31,362 nt of DNA from Nephromyces sp. MM_2019 (Eukaryota > Apicomplexa > Aconoidasida > Nephromycida). The notes under the pieces are model-generated. The model was not told the origin of the DNA. It saw nothing but the letters and a program-made list of their open reading frames with translations, and made no database searches. The stretch spans positions 4,252 to 35,613 of the forward strand of contig JADHZB010001843.1 of NCBI GenBank assembly GCA_015657535.1. Direction: 5' to 3'. The translations under genes were made by a program, and so were the position numbers. Positions 11,089 to 21,252 of this stretch are shown one piece after another. Positions within the stretch are counted from its first letter, which is position 1, and each line of letters begins with the position of its first letter.

Positions 11089-12921
11089 ATTTAGGTAACG
11101 GCGCTGCTTGTTATTGAAACTCATAGATAAAGAAGTAGTCACTGAATGTAACTTACGAGGAAAATCTTGAAACTTAAAAATACATGCTGCGGAAAATTTC
11201 ATGGTAAATTTCGCTTTCTGCACTTTACTGTCATTAAGGATGCTTTGCATATTAATGCGAGAAGCTGCCGCTTGGTATTGGTATTTTGTAGAAAATAATT
11301 TCAGTGATTTCCAAGGTATATTTATACTGGAAACGAAGCATATTAAAGAATTCGCAGTGCTGGCTCGTTAGTTAAAGGAAACAAATATATGTCTTCGAAT
11401 CCTGAGCATGTCTCTGCTGCTACTTGCAGTCTCGAAAATTTACCACTTTTTCGCTGCTCTCTTCCATGAAGGAAAATCAGTTTTCAAATCATCCAATAGA
11501 TGTAAATTCTTTCCTTAAAAGTATTGGGAAGAGTTAAAGTGTTCCGACTACCCCTATCGAAGTAGCAAATACTTCAAAAAATTTTTTTCACGTATCCTTT
11601 TTCAGATGATGAGTGTGATAAAAATTGCTGCATTTAACACTTGTCATGGCATACAAAATAACGCCTGCCATACATGAGGTCGCCATTCATTTTTGGAAGG
11701 TTTAACTACAGGCTGCTCTTTGCGTAAGCAGGATATAAAATTTTTTATTCCTGCAAATATTTACCCGCAAGTTTCCCTCTATCAAAAAAGTGTGAAAGCA
11801 GTGCAATGATAGTAGTTTATATTTCCAATGATGATTAGACGATGATACCCCTTCTTATTTAGATAAAAAAGTAAGTTTCCTTCCACCGTAAAAATGGTAG
11901 GCAGTTCAGCGCAAAAGAGGAAGGAGTATTGTGGACTTCCTGGTATAGGAAAAGTGTGGATGTGCCCAATAACGACGTGAAATTTTTAGAAATAAAAAAA
12001 TGCGTGTAGTTACCGATCTATTCAAACATGAACTTTATTGTCTTGGTACTTAAAAAAGCTCTCAAAGGCATTCACTATTGGCAGCTAATTCAATTTTTTT
12101 GCATAAGCGAGATATCTTCATTAAGCTACGGATATGTGTGCTTGAAGATAAAGTTATAATTTATTTTCAGCATGAGATTTTATACTAGTTTCCCCACTTT
12201 TTTAAGTTGAAATAATTTTTGAAACTAGATGAAGGAGAAATTGCCTATTGGCACCCCTGCTGCTCTAAATAATAGCGGCGGATTCATATTTATACATTCT
12301 GAGGACAAGCTAACTAACTTTGCTGTTTTTTTCACTTTAAATTTCAATAAACCTGTAGCAGCTACGCAGGCGTTGAAATAGTGAAACTGAATATTAAAGC
12401 AGAAATTCTTTGAATTTTATGCTGGTGTTAAACTGAGCTGTGCAAAGCGTAACTTATAATGATAGCTTTTTGGTACTTTTTAACTTGAAGGCAGCGCCTT
12501 TCAATGATTTTTCTGGTAGCTGACTTCGTTTTTATAGCTTTTTAGATATTTTTAACTTTTTTTTCATGTTATGCACACTGCTTTGGCGTTCAATGCACAT
12601 GAACCAAAACTTTTATTTCTCCCTAAGTTCTGCTACCGAAATTACAATCAATTATTTAAGTTAGTAACTTTATTACCGGCCCCCTTTGTGAGTTTAGCAA
12701 ACACCAATTTTGTTCTGGAAATCAAGAAAAAAGGATGAGAATCTACGCTTGGTATTCTAGACAAATAATAACAATTGGATTATATCAATGCGCATCAGAT
12801 CTGACGCGATATTTGAAACTTATTAAAACTACAGCGTTTGGTGTAATTTTTTTCATATTTTTTGTTTCAGAAATAGTAATTAATATTCTTTCTTTTTAGG
12901 ATTTGAATTTTTGACGAGGCA

Positions 12922-13013
12922 ATGCAGGGCTTGAAAAGCTTTATTTCAGGTTATCCTGAAAGTTGCAAATATACCCCACTGAAGCAGATTCTAAATGCGC
13001 TATACTCTCAGGG
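12922..13013 (+). CDS. Ankyrin protein, probable first exon (30 codons + 2 bases)
   Basis: Starts MQGLKSFISGYPESC and ends ...LNALYSQ at a GTAGGC donor (13014) in phase 2. Joined to the next exon it reads LYSQGKASAGGMNALFFIAQ, a smooth lead into the first ankyrin repeat, which is the main support. A pyrimidine-rich tract ending TTTTTAG lies about 20 bases upstream, so there may be an intron in the 5' leader; no frame crosses it in coding register. Confidence 0.55.
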
Positions 13014-16000
13014 GTAGGCGCAAAAATGAAACTTGAGATTTTTTTTAATAAAAGCCTCATTAAATTAGCTTTGGCTTTTATTCAATATAATCTTTTAGCC
13101 TGATTTCAATGATATTTGTAGCAACTAATGCATTAGTAAAAAATCAATACATCACCATCAAAACGTATTTGTACTTTGTATACTAATGATAGATAGCATT
13201 AATCGCTAAGTTTTTGCAAAGTAGCCGCTTAAAAAAAAATTTCATTCAATTCTTATTTTTGGTTAACCCACAAAATTTTTATTTTCACCGCAATCATGCT
13301 TCATTTATTAGGTGTATCTACACTGCAGTACTTGACGTCTTGGTACAAAAAATATAGTTGAGACCTTGCGGGAAATTTTTTTTATTACTTTTTAAAGATT
13401 TCCACAATACTTTATAGCGGATGCTTAAATATAATAAAACACAAAATAAAATTTAAAAATCGTATAGTTTCATGATGATACAATATACCTATTTTAAAAT
13501 ATAACAGTTTTTCAATTGATGCTACGAATACTAACATAGGTCTTCAGGGTAGAAAGAGGGTTTTTATCGTCCGTGCATCTTTACGAGTTTGTGCGTTGGA
13601 ATAAGATTGTGTAGAAATAAGTGCTTCTAGCGTGTATAAGGCTTCGCCTTCTTTAAAACTGCAAATAAGGAGCTTAATTAAAAGTGGAAATACAACATAA
13701 TTTTTTTTTGCTTTAATGTCTGCTGAAAAGCTTGAAAACTAATATAATCCCTGCAAGTATTTCTTTATTAATTATAGAATAGCTAAAGACTGTGTTTAAG
13801 ATAGCAAATTTTTTATGCGCTTCTTTTATCTGTTTTCATGCTATAGCACAAAAATATTTGCAAGGATGGTCAGGGCGTTATATTTTTTTTATCAAATTAT
13901 TATGATACATTTCATTTGGGTAAGAATTTTAATAAAAATAAAGTTTCATCCACGAATACTTTGAATTGTAAAATTTTTTTGCTTAATTTTGCACAAGATG
14001 AGCAAAGCCACAAAAATTTTTTTTCAAAATGGGTTCTATTGTTTTATATGGTAATAAATTTATCGTTATTCAAAAGTTTGAATTTTTTTCATTAAAAATA
14101 CGTTTTAAAAGAAGGAAAGAATTATATTCCTTAAATTAATACTAAATCTGTATTTTTTGTAAAAAACCAGTCAGAGCTACCTTTGAAGGTGTTAAAAAAC
14201 TGGCGGTTTTGTATTTTTCGAAAGAATCTGCTTGCTTCTATAAAAATTCTCCTTGTTATATCGAAAAATAGGCAAATTACTACTTTTAAATCATCCTCTC
14301 GTTCAAAAATCGTTTTTATTATATATTGAGTGTTTTTATAAAGCAAATACGTTGTCATAAAGGAGTTTTATCAGGCCAGAATATTTTTCAAGCAAGGCTT
14401 CAGCAGGAGGAATGAATGCACTTTTTTTTATCGCTCAACGAAATTCTGACAAGGAGGCTGCGAATTTACTGGAGCAATTTATCTTTAGGACGAGGCTTGA
14501 TGTAAATGAAGTCGACAAGAATTTACAAACTTGCTTGTTTTATGCCGCTAGAGACGGTAAATACCAAAGCTGCAAATTTTTAGTTAATGCAGGTAATAAG
14601 CTTACAATATGTATTAGCGGTTGAATTACGTTGGCTTAACTTGAAATTTTGAAAAAAATTGCCTCTTCCTGCGGTTGCATTTTAATATATATGTTTTGGT
14701 AAAAAATCCTTATCTTTTTTTATTACCTCTTTCAAAAGCTTTTTCTTATACTATCAATATTTTTTCAATTACTGCTAAGCTATAAAATTTTGAGCGCCTG
14801 AGAATTGCTAGTAGAGTTAATTTGAGCGATGCCTTGTGTGACGGAATAAGAAAAAGCTAGCTATTGTATCATGAGCAAGATATATCAGATAAACTAGCAA
14901 TCAAAGCTACAAAATTTTGTGAATAATATTATAATTTTGAATCAAATCCCTATTTCAACTAGCATTAATCTGAGGAAATTCTTCTAACTTGTTTCCAGCT
15001 ATCATAATTGAACGAGAAAATGAAGCCTAAAAATTTTTTCTTACAACATTGCTTAGATTATCGCTTATTTTTTAGATTTTCTTTGGCATATTTTTGCTAT
15101 TCAAAGCAGATTACAAGTAACTCTTAGTCATACCAAGCGTGGATGCCTTAATTTTTTTAAAAACTTTTAAAATTGATTTTGGTTTTTTGCCGTACCGTAA
15201 AAAGTTTTTGAAAACCACCTTTTTCAACAATTTGGAAGATAAAATTTAAGCACAATTGGCAATTTTATAGAGATATAAAAATACGCTTCATGCATGAATT
15301 TATGGCGCGTGTGGCTATTTGCTACATACGCGGGCATGTTTTTTTACTTTACTGTTCGCCAAACAGAAATAATTACCGGGAAAAAAATAGCGATTATATT
15401 GATGAAAATAACCCAATAGAACTAATACAAAATGAGGACACGGAAATTTTGTGATAAATAATATACAAATTTTAAAATTAAGCTGGTGCACACTTCTTCA
15501 CAAATTTCAAGGCCTAAAAAATAAATAAAATTTCATCCTTTAAAATAAGCTTTGAGCATTTTTGCCAAAAAAAATATTTTGCCTAGTGTTTCTTTATTAA
15601 ACGTGCGATCCTTTCCTAAGCATGAATGAGTTTAAACTAAAAAAATGTGCATTGTTTGTATTTCAGTCTGTATGTTTGGTTATTTTGTGTTTTTGACTGT
15701 TTAAAGGTATCAAAGTCGATCATGTTGATATTTTTGGCCAATCCGCGATTTTTTACGCTGCTAGAGAAGGAAGGATAGATACTATTCGCCTGCTTTATCA
15801 GCACGGAGCCGATATTAACAGAGTTGATAAAATTAACAGGGAAACACCACTTTTTTATGCAATTGTTCAAAACAACAAGAAAACAGTAGAAGTGCTTTTG
15901 AAAGAGCTGGTAAGCTATTTTGCGGTAGTTGCACGTTCTTTTACTAAACTTCGTACAAAACTTTGCCTTTAGAGTAAAAAATTAAGTGAGCAAAACTTTT

Positions 16001-18115
16001 TTAACGCAATTTTTTGAAGAGGCAAGTTCTTCAAAATTAAAAATTTGCTTAAGTTGCATTATAAGCATGGTTAAAATCGCAAAAAGTATGAAAAAGGATA
16101 AAAGATAATTGAAAATTTTAATAGTCAAAGAGTAAACAGCGTTATCAAGAATCAACTTTAGCGGACTATTGTAGTTAAAGAGATTGCTGTCATCAAAATA
16201 TTAGCAAGCTTTTATCCGTTAGCTTTCAGAGATTATAACAGATTAAGGGTTTGAAGGGGTTTTTAAGCATTAAAGAAAAAGCATAATAGTAAACTCCATG
16301 AAAAGCAAAATAAACTAAGCGCTATATATATATAGCTATACAGGCAGCTGCTCTATTTTAAACGGCATGAAGATTCCAATAGGGCCAACTTACCTCAATT
16401 TTTTAAGTTTCAAAAAGAGATTATTCATTCAGCTAAAATTTAAAAGAGAATTGGCTTTACTATTTCAATTTTTTGAAGATAAATGTCCTTTAATTTTAAA
16501 GAAAAACCATTTTATTGCTTCCATCATTTTTTTATAAGTCAAGCAATAATACATTTAAGTATAAACTTCGAGTGCTGTAACGCTCTCTATCACGTAAAGT
16601 CTAAAAGTTTTTAATCCAGCCAAAATGCTTCTTTTTTAGTAATAAGTTGAATCATTATATTTTTTGAAAAACAATTAGTAAACTTGAGTATTCTGTTAAT
16701 CTGGCGTGCTAGCTGATTAATCTAATATAAATCAGGTAGGGTCTAAGCTTTTAATTTTAACATAAAAATTTTCTTGCAAAAATCGATTTTGCTTCCGACT
16801 GCCGCAGGCAATGTTTTAATAAAAGACTGTGCAAACAAGTGTGCCAATTTTTATTTCACTAGATTTTTCTACTAAGTTATGCGGCTTTTTTATAATTTAA
16901 TTGACAATTTTTTATGGCTCTTTTATACTTGTTTATAAATTCGTTTTTCTCGAAACTTTTTTATGCTTGCTTTAGCATTGTGACACCAGTATCAAAAATC
17001 TCGGTGGGTTTACAGCAAAGGATATAGCTGATAAACTAAATTTAAAATTCATTGGCAATCTGCTTGCCTTCAATGAAAGTGGAGTAAAACAACAAATATC
17101 GAATGAGGCTCCGTTAAAAGAAATCAGTGGAAAGACCGAAAATAGGGTTACTTCCCTTCCCTATGAAGATAATAGCAGTGCTAATCTCAAAAAGAAGAAT
17201 AAAATAGAAGGGATAGGATTCAGGAAAAAGTTTGGTACGAAAAAAAGCAACATTAAGTACCTAAAAAAATTTTTTATAGAAAAGAGCAAAAAATTCCAAA
17301 AAAGTAAGATATTAGCAAATCAACACAATGAAAAGAAAGAACAATGCAATACGCAAGAAGAAAAAAGAATTAGAGAAGCGCATATGCATGGTATCTTTAC
17401 TTTAGATATTTTGCAAGGTGAAGAAGAGTGTAAACAAGCGCATGGTTCTCCGTTTGCTTGCTCTAGCTCGTTTGTTAGGTGCTCTCCATTATCAACTCAG
17501 TGCTCGCCTCATAAGGACACCCAGGACCTTTATAGCACAGACGAAAAAAGAGCTCAAAGCAAGGTGTCGGCTCCGAATAATTGCCAATTAGATAGGCTGC
17601 CTTTGAGAGAAAAAGAAGCGAAGCTCGGAAAAAATTTATCAGACTTTTCAAGTGCGGAGAATAAAACCATGTGTCAGGCAGGGGATATAAATAGTACCGT
17701 TGAATCCGACAGAGAGAACGAAAAAACCTGGGGAAACAGGCAGTTGGAGAAAATTCAGAATACGCATGTTGAGGAATGCGCAGTAGAAAGTAGTAATGAC
17801 CCCACTGGCGGCTCAAAATATTTTCCGGGAATATTAAATACTGAGGAAAGCTTGAAAGTGTTTGATAGTAACGCCGCACTATGTACTAGAACAAGGGTCA
17901 CTCCATTTTTTCAAGAGGATAGAATTAGGGGACCGAAAGAAAAGCAGTGGCATGACCAATGGAAAACCCAAGAAGACTATGAAAAACAAAAAATTGCTAT
18001 TATTGAAAACAATAATGAAAATAGCAATTATGGAAATTCAGAAAGGTTAAAAAATTTGGTACTAATTGAGGAACTTGTAAATGATGGCAAAGTGCTGGAC
18101 AATATGGAAAAAAAA
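12922..18115 (+). CDS. Ankyrin-repeat protein (4-exon core model, 3' end open)
   Basis: Exons 12922-13013, 14393-14592, 15707-15909 and 16976-18115 join in phases 2, 1 and 0 into 545 codons with no stop. Residues 36 to about 197 form roughly five ankyrin repeats of the LFYAA type: GMNALFFIA, TCLFYAARDG, SAIFYAAREG followed by GADIN, TPLFYAI, and GFTAKDIAD. Each intron falls inside a repeat, and the consensus is continuous across each junction. A Lys-rich stretch follows (about 237-290), then a long Ser/Asn/Glu-rich, low-complexity tail. Ankyrin repeats bind other proteins; no enzyme domain is visible in this part. The exon at 16976 ends at GTAAGA (18116), so the TAA at 18155-18157 is probably intronic and more exons follow. 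Partner and location are unknown. Confidence 0.75.
14393..14592 (+). CDS. Ankyrin protein, exon 2 (first two repeats)
   Basis: The acceptor is TTTTTCAAG ending at 14392. An in-frame ATG at 14412 could be mistaken for the start, but it falls in the middle of an ankyrin repeat (GGMNALFFIA), so I treat it as internal. The exon ends in phase 1 at GTAATA (14593), two bases into the turn glycine codon. If the first exon is wrong, the acceptor could be a nearby AG in another phase. Confidence 0.75.
15707..15909 (+). CDS. Ankyrin protein, exon 3 (repeats three and four)
   Basis: Begins after TGTTTAAAG in phase 1, completing the Gly of exon 2 and reading IKVDHVDIFGQSAIFYAARE, then LLYQHGADINRVD and TPLFYAIVQNN. 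Ends KELL-like (LLKEL) at GTAAGC (15910) in phase 0. Two full canonical ankyrin helices make this the most certain exon of the gene. Confidence 0.9.
16976..18115 (+). CDS. Ankyrin protein, exon 4 (380 codons)
   Basis: Begins after TGCTTTAG in phase 0 with HCDTSIKNLGGFTAKDIAD, the last partial repeat, and stays open for 1,140 bases. It then encodes a Lys-rich segment (KKKNKIEGIGFRKKFGTKKS) and a hydrophilic tail with several Cys and many Glu/Asn. The long frame, beginning upstream of the ATG at 17384, is strong evidence of coding. It ends at AAAAAA|GTAAGA in phase 0. Confidence 0.85.
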
Positions 18116-18761
18116 GTAAGAACATTAGAGTGCCTCTGGGTAGTGCACTTACATTAAACCAACGTTTTACCCAACTTTATTTTAAAGAGAGAAATCGTAA
18201 CGATTGAGCGATCACATTTTATATTTTTGTTGTGAATATCTTTTTCTACCGTGTGATTGTTTTGGCACGCGCTTGATGGATAAAAAAATCGATTGCGGTT
18301 GAATATTAAATCAATGATCTGAGTTAGTTGCTTAATGGTGCTTTGTTGTGATTCATTTTCATAAGAAATCGAATAGCATATTGCGATATCTGAGGGTTTT
18401 TAACTTTTTTTAAGATCTATCGTGACAGAGCTGTATCACAGTTCTAGAATAACTAAAGCAATGCTCAGCTTCTGTACTCATTATTTTTCTTTTTAAATTA
18501 AGAGATAGATTATATGAACCAACTTTTTCAGATTGTGGTTTTTGCTTCAGGTTATATTTTTTAAGACAGTTTCACTCGCTTGAGCATGCGTGATGCTGTG
18601 TTTTTAGGGCTTCATTTAGTTTTTGGAAATTGCTTTAACAATGCTATAGATGGCGAAGTAGATTAAATTCTTTTAATTTTTTGATCATGTAAAGACTCTC
18701 GTATATTTTTCCAGGCACTAATAGCATTTTCTTCGTTTGATTTTTGAATTTTGATATATAG

Positions 18762-18893
18762 AAGGATTTTGAGAGCTATCAAGCAAAGCACTATAAAGAA
18801 AAGGAAAATATAATACAATTGGATAAGCCAAATTTGTACACCAGCAAATCTGGGAATGGATATTTTCCAGGTGTGGTTGCAACAGCTTGTTAA
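18762..18893 (+). CDS. Tentative further exon of the ankyrin gene
   Basis: The acceptor TTTTGATATATAG ends at 18761. The exon opens in phase 0, matching the donor at 18116, and reads KDFESYQAKHYKEKENIIQL, then a Ser/Gly stretch ending VVATAC and TAA at 18891. Its charged composition resembles the preceding tail. Either this is the true C-terminus, or a donor just before the stop (GTGTGG at 18871, or GTGGTT at 18873 in phase 0) leads onward. Confidence 0.45.
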   Translation, partial: KDFESYQAKHYKEKENIIQLDKPNLYTSKSGNGYFPGVVATAC

Positions 18894-19146
18894 AATGAAA
18901 ATTTACTTGATGCTTCGGTAAAAATTGTCTTTTCTGCTGAAAATGCGTATTCATAGTTATTGGTAGATTTGATAGAGTGAGAAAAGAAGTTTTGATTGTT
19001 TTAAGCTTTTTAAAAAAAAATTTTCATTTTATTTCAAAGCAATGCATTTTCTTACGGGATAGTGTTTTTGCGCTTATTTCTTTGAATATTTGAACGTAAG
19101 GTATCACAGCTTGGTAACTTCCCACGAACTAATAATTCGATTTTAG

Positions 19147-19215
19147 GCTGCATCTAACTATGATGACCTCAACTATGTTTACCTTTCTAAACTGCTCGTA
19201 GTTTTAAACGCGCAG
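19147..19215 (+). CDS. Tentative exon of the ankyrin gene (23 codons)
   Basis: After the acceptor ATTCGATTTTAG an open phase 0 stretch reads AASNYDDLNYVYLSKLLVVL followed by NAQ, then GTGCTT. It would only fit if the previous exon ends in phase 0 at 18872. The helix-like sequence is suggestive, but fragments of this quality occur by chance in this DNA. Confidence 0.27.
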
Positions 19216-19322
19216 GTGCTTCTGAATTTATATTAAAAAATTTGAAGTAGTCTATTTGTTAATTTCTAATCTCTTTATTTGTGCGCTAATACTCAGTTTA
19301 TATGTTACATTTATGCCGCAAG

Positions 19323-19370
19323 TTAAAAGCTCTTATTTCTGAAGTAAAAGAAGTGAATAAAGCGAATTAA
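19323..19370 (+). CDS. Tentative last exon of the ankyrin gene (15 codons + stop)
   Basis: After ATGCCGCAAG a phase 0 stretch reads LKALISEVKEVNKAN and TAA. Joined to the candidate at 19147-19215 it gives a continuous amphipathic helix (LNAQLKALISEVKEVNK). The idea depends wholly on the previous candidate. Confidence 0.22.
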   Translation, partial: LKALISEVKEVNKAN

Positions 19371-21240
19371 ACGAGTTCATAAATTATACGTGAATTGCTG
19401 GAGCTATAGAGCGACTTCTAATCATTAGTCACAGCATGCAAGTAAGTAGAGTGGTAGAATATATTTTTTTGCAATTCTCTTTATTGGTATTTGAAGTTGG
19501 GGCGTTTTATGGCTAGCATCACTTTGCAGTAAATAAATCGCAATATGCTTTCTCAAGCGCGGGAAAAAACGCATAACATGCAACTTAATCTCAAAAAATT
19601 TGAAGTATGGCTTTCAACAGTTTGTTGTTACTCTTAAGCCTACCAGGAATCAAGAAGAAAAAAGTATCGCTTGGTGTCTAAAGGAGTGGATGGGCGTTGG
19701 TACATTCCAACGGCGGCAAAACTACAGGTTTAGACTAGACTAAGAGTTTTTTCGCACTTTGCTTATCTACTTCATTGCAGTGCATTCTTTACACAAACCA
19801 CATAGTTGCACATGATAAATCATTAGCCGGTATTGCTAGCGTTGCGTTTGCTTGTAAAGAAATCGTGCAGGCGCTTCAACTTTGTACTTTTGATTGGTCT
19901 TTTTTTGCGAACCTCTTATTATTTTATTGTGCTTTATTACGTGCGCACATGCAGGGACTGCTTTGCTCCCCCTCTAGCTCACTTTGAAAAGCTTTCAACA
20001 CTTTAGGTTTTTCTTAAAATCGTGGCCCACAATTTTCATTTTAAAAACTAGCGTAGATATAATAACTATGGAAATTAAGTGTAAGCGCGATCATATTTTT
20101 TAGCAGCATTCTCTACCCAATTCACTGTAGTTGTAAGCAGAACCATATTTGGCCTGTTTGTCAAAGCTTTACCTCATATAAAAATAGCCGTTTTATTAAT
20201 ACATTTTTTTCGCTTGAAAGCTGCTAGGAATGACGCACTCAAAGCAGAATTTGCAGATTCTTTGTGTTTCCTGCTATTTGCTGTTGTAAATAGTGCGGGC
20301 TTCATTAGAAGCTTTCTTGTCATCATTGGCAGTTCGGAAATATTATTGAATCTGACATGCTTTGAAAAGTTGCAGTATCGATTTTATCCTGATTCCATTC
20401 TTTTCTACAGGAATTTGAAACCCTATTTCCAGCAGTGGCTGTTTGGAAAAGATAATAGAAAATTACTGGTGTATTCCAAAGGTTTTTACCCGGTTCAAGC
20501 TTGGGCAAGCTACGCCGACGGTTGCAGTCTATGAGATAGCTGCTCTCAAGCATGCAGATGGAGCTCAAATTTTTCGCGCATAGACCTGCGGTCGCACGGT
20601 TTTAGGCTTGAATCCTTCTAATGAGTTTCTTGCTTCAGTTTATTTTGTTTCGCCTTTACTTTTGCGTATTTTAACGGCTGATTCGCTCTCCTTGATTGCT
20701 GCAATCACATTTTTTCGCTTTAATGATTGCGCAGCATAGCGTAACAAAATATCCTATGATAAATAGCATAGCATTTTTCCGTTCGATCGATATCTAGGCA
20801 AGCTTTATTGCCAGTTTCGGCCTTTAATTTTTCGAAAGTTTCTTAAATTTATAGTACGGCGGCATCACCCACTTCACTGAAACGGCAATTTTCCTGGTAT
20901 ACCGTTTGTGCGAACAAGATGCGCAGCACGACATATGTTGACATTTTAAAATGAAGAAGCAGGTATCCTTCTCCGTCTAGTTGTCATTATGAACGAATAA
21001 TAAAAGCTCTAAAACTTCGCCCTTTTGTTTAACAAAAAAAAAAGTTTTCAGCTTGTTAACGCCTATACATTCTCGGATTATCCCCGCAAGCATCTTCTAG
21101 TTCTTTAAATAGGTTGGTTGTGCATTGCACAATATTGCTGCTATTCTGCTATACCGATGAAATTATCACCCATTCAGGCTGATAACTATATTGGTTAACA
21201 CAGAGTTTTCGAAAGGTATCACGAATCGATCCGTGGGTTG

Positions 21241-21252
21241 ACTGCATGCAGT
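21241..21252. promoter_or_regulatory. 12-bp palindrome containing TGCATGCA
   Basis: ACTGCATGCAGT is a perfect palindrome in the intergenic region. TGCATGCA is, from the literature as I recall it, the site bound by an apicomplexan AP2-family protein. A second TGCATGCA is at 9147-9154. A regulatory role here is only a suggestion, since the organism is not known to be an apicomplexan. Confidence 0.3.

Larger units (their letters stand above)
7119..12921. other. Intergenic region between divergent genes
   Basis: This region separates the minus-strand membrane-protein gene from the plus-strand ankyrin gene and should hold both promoters. From 7.1 to about 11.5 kb the composition is balanced, without the T-skew of the introns nearby; from about 11.6 kb it becomes T-rich, like intron or leader sequence. 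Open stretches such as 7976-8359 (plus) and about 8785-8943 (minus) look protein-like in places but have no family match. Visible structure includes a 9-bp perfect hairpin, a TGCATGCA site at 9147-9154, and an imperfect 26-base tandem duplication at 10369-10419. No tRNA was recognised. Confidence 0.5.

Noticed and set aside
17475..17879. 134-codon minus-strand frame
   Set aside because: Antisense shadow of the long ankyrin exon, which has homology and splice support on the plus strand.
19775..20534. Single plus-strand frames (19775-19987, 20214-20534) as stand-alone genes
   Set aside because: They lack good ATG starts, change character part-way, and include probable non-coding sequence before AG sites; kept only as possible exon fragments.
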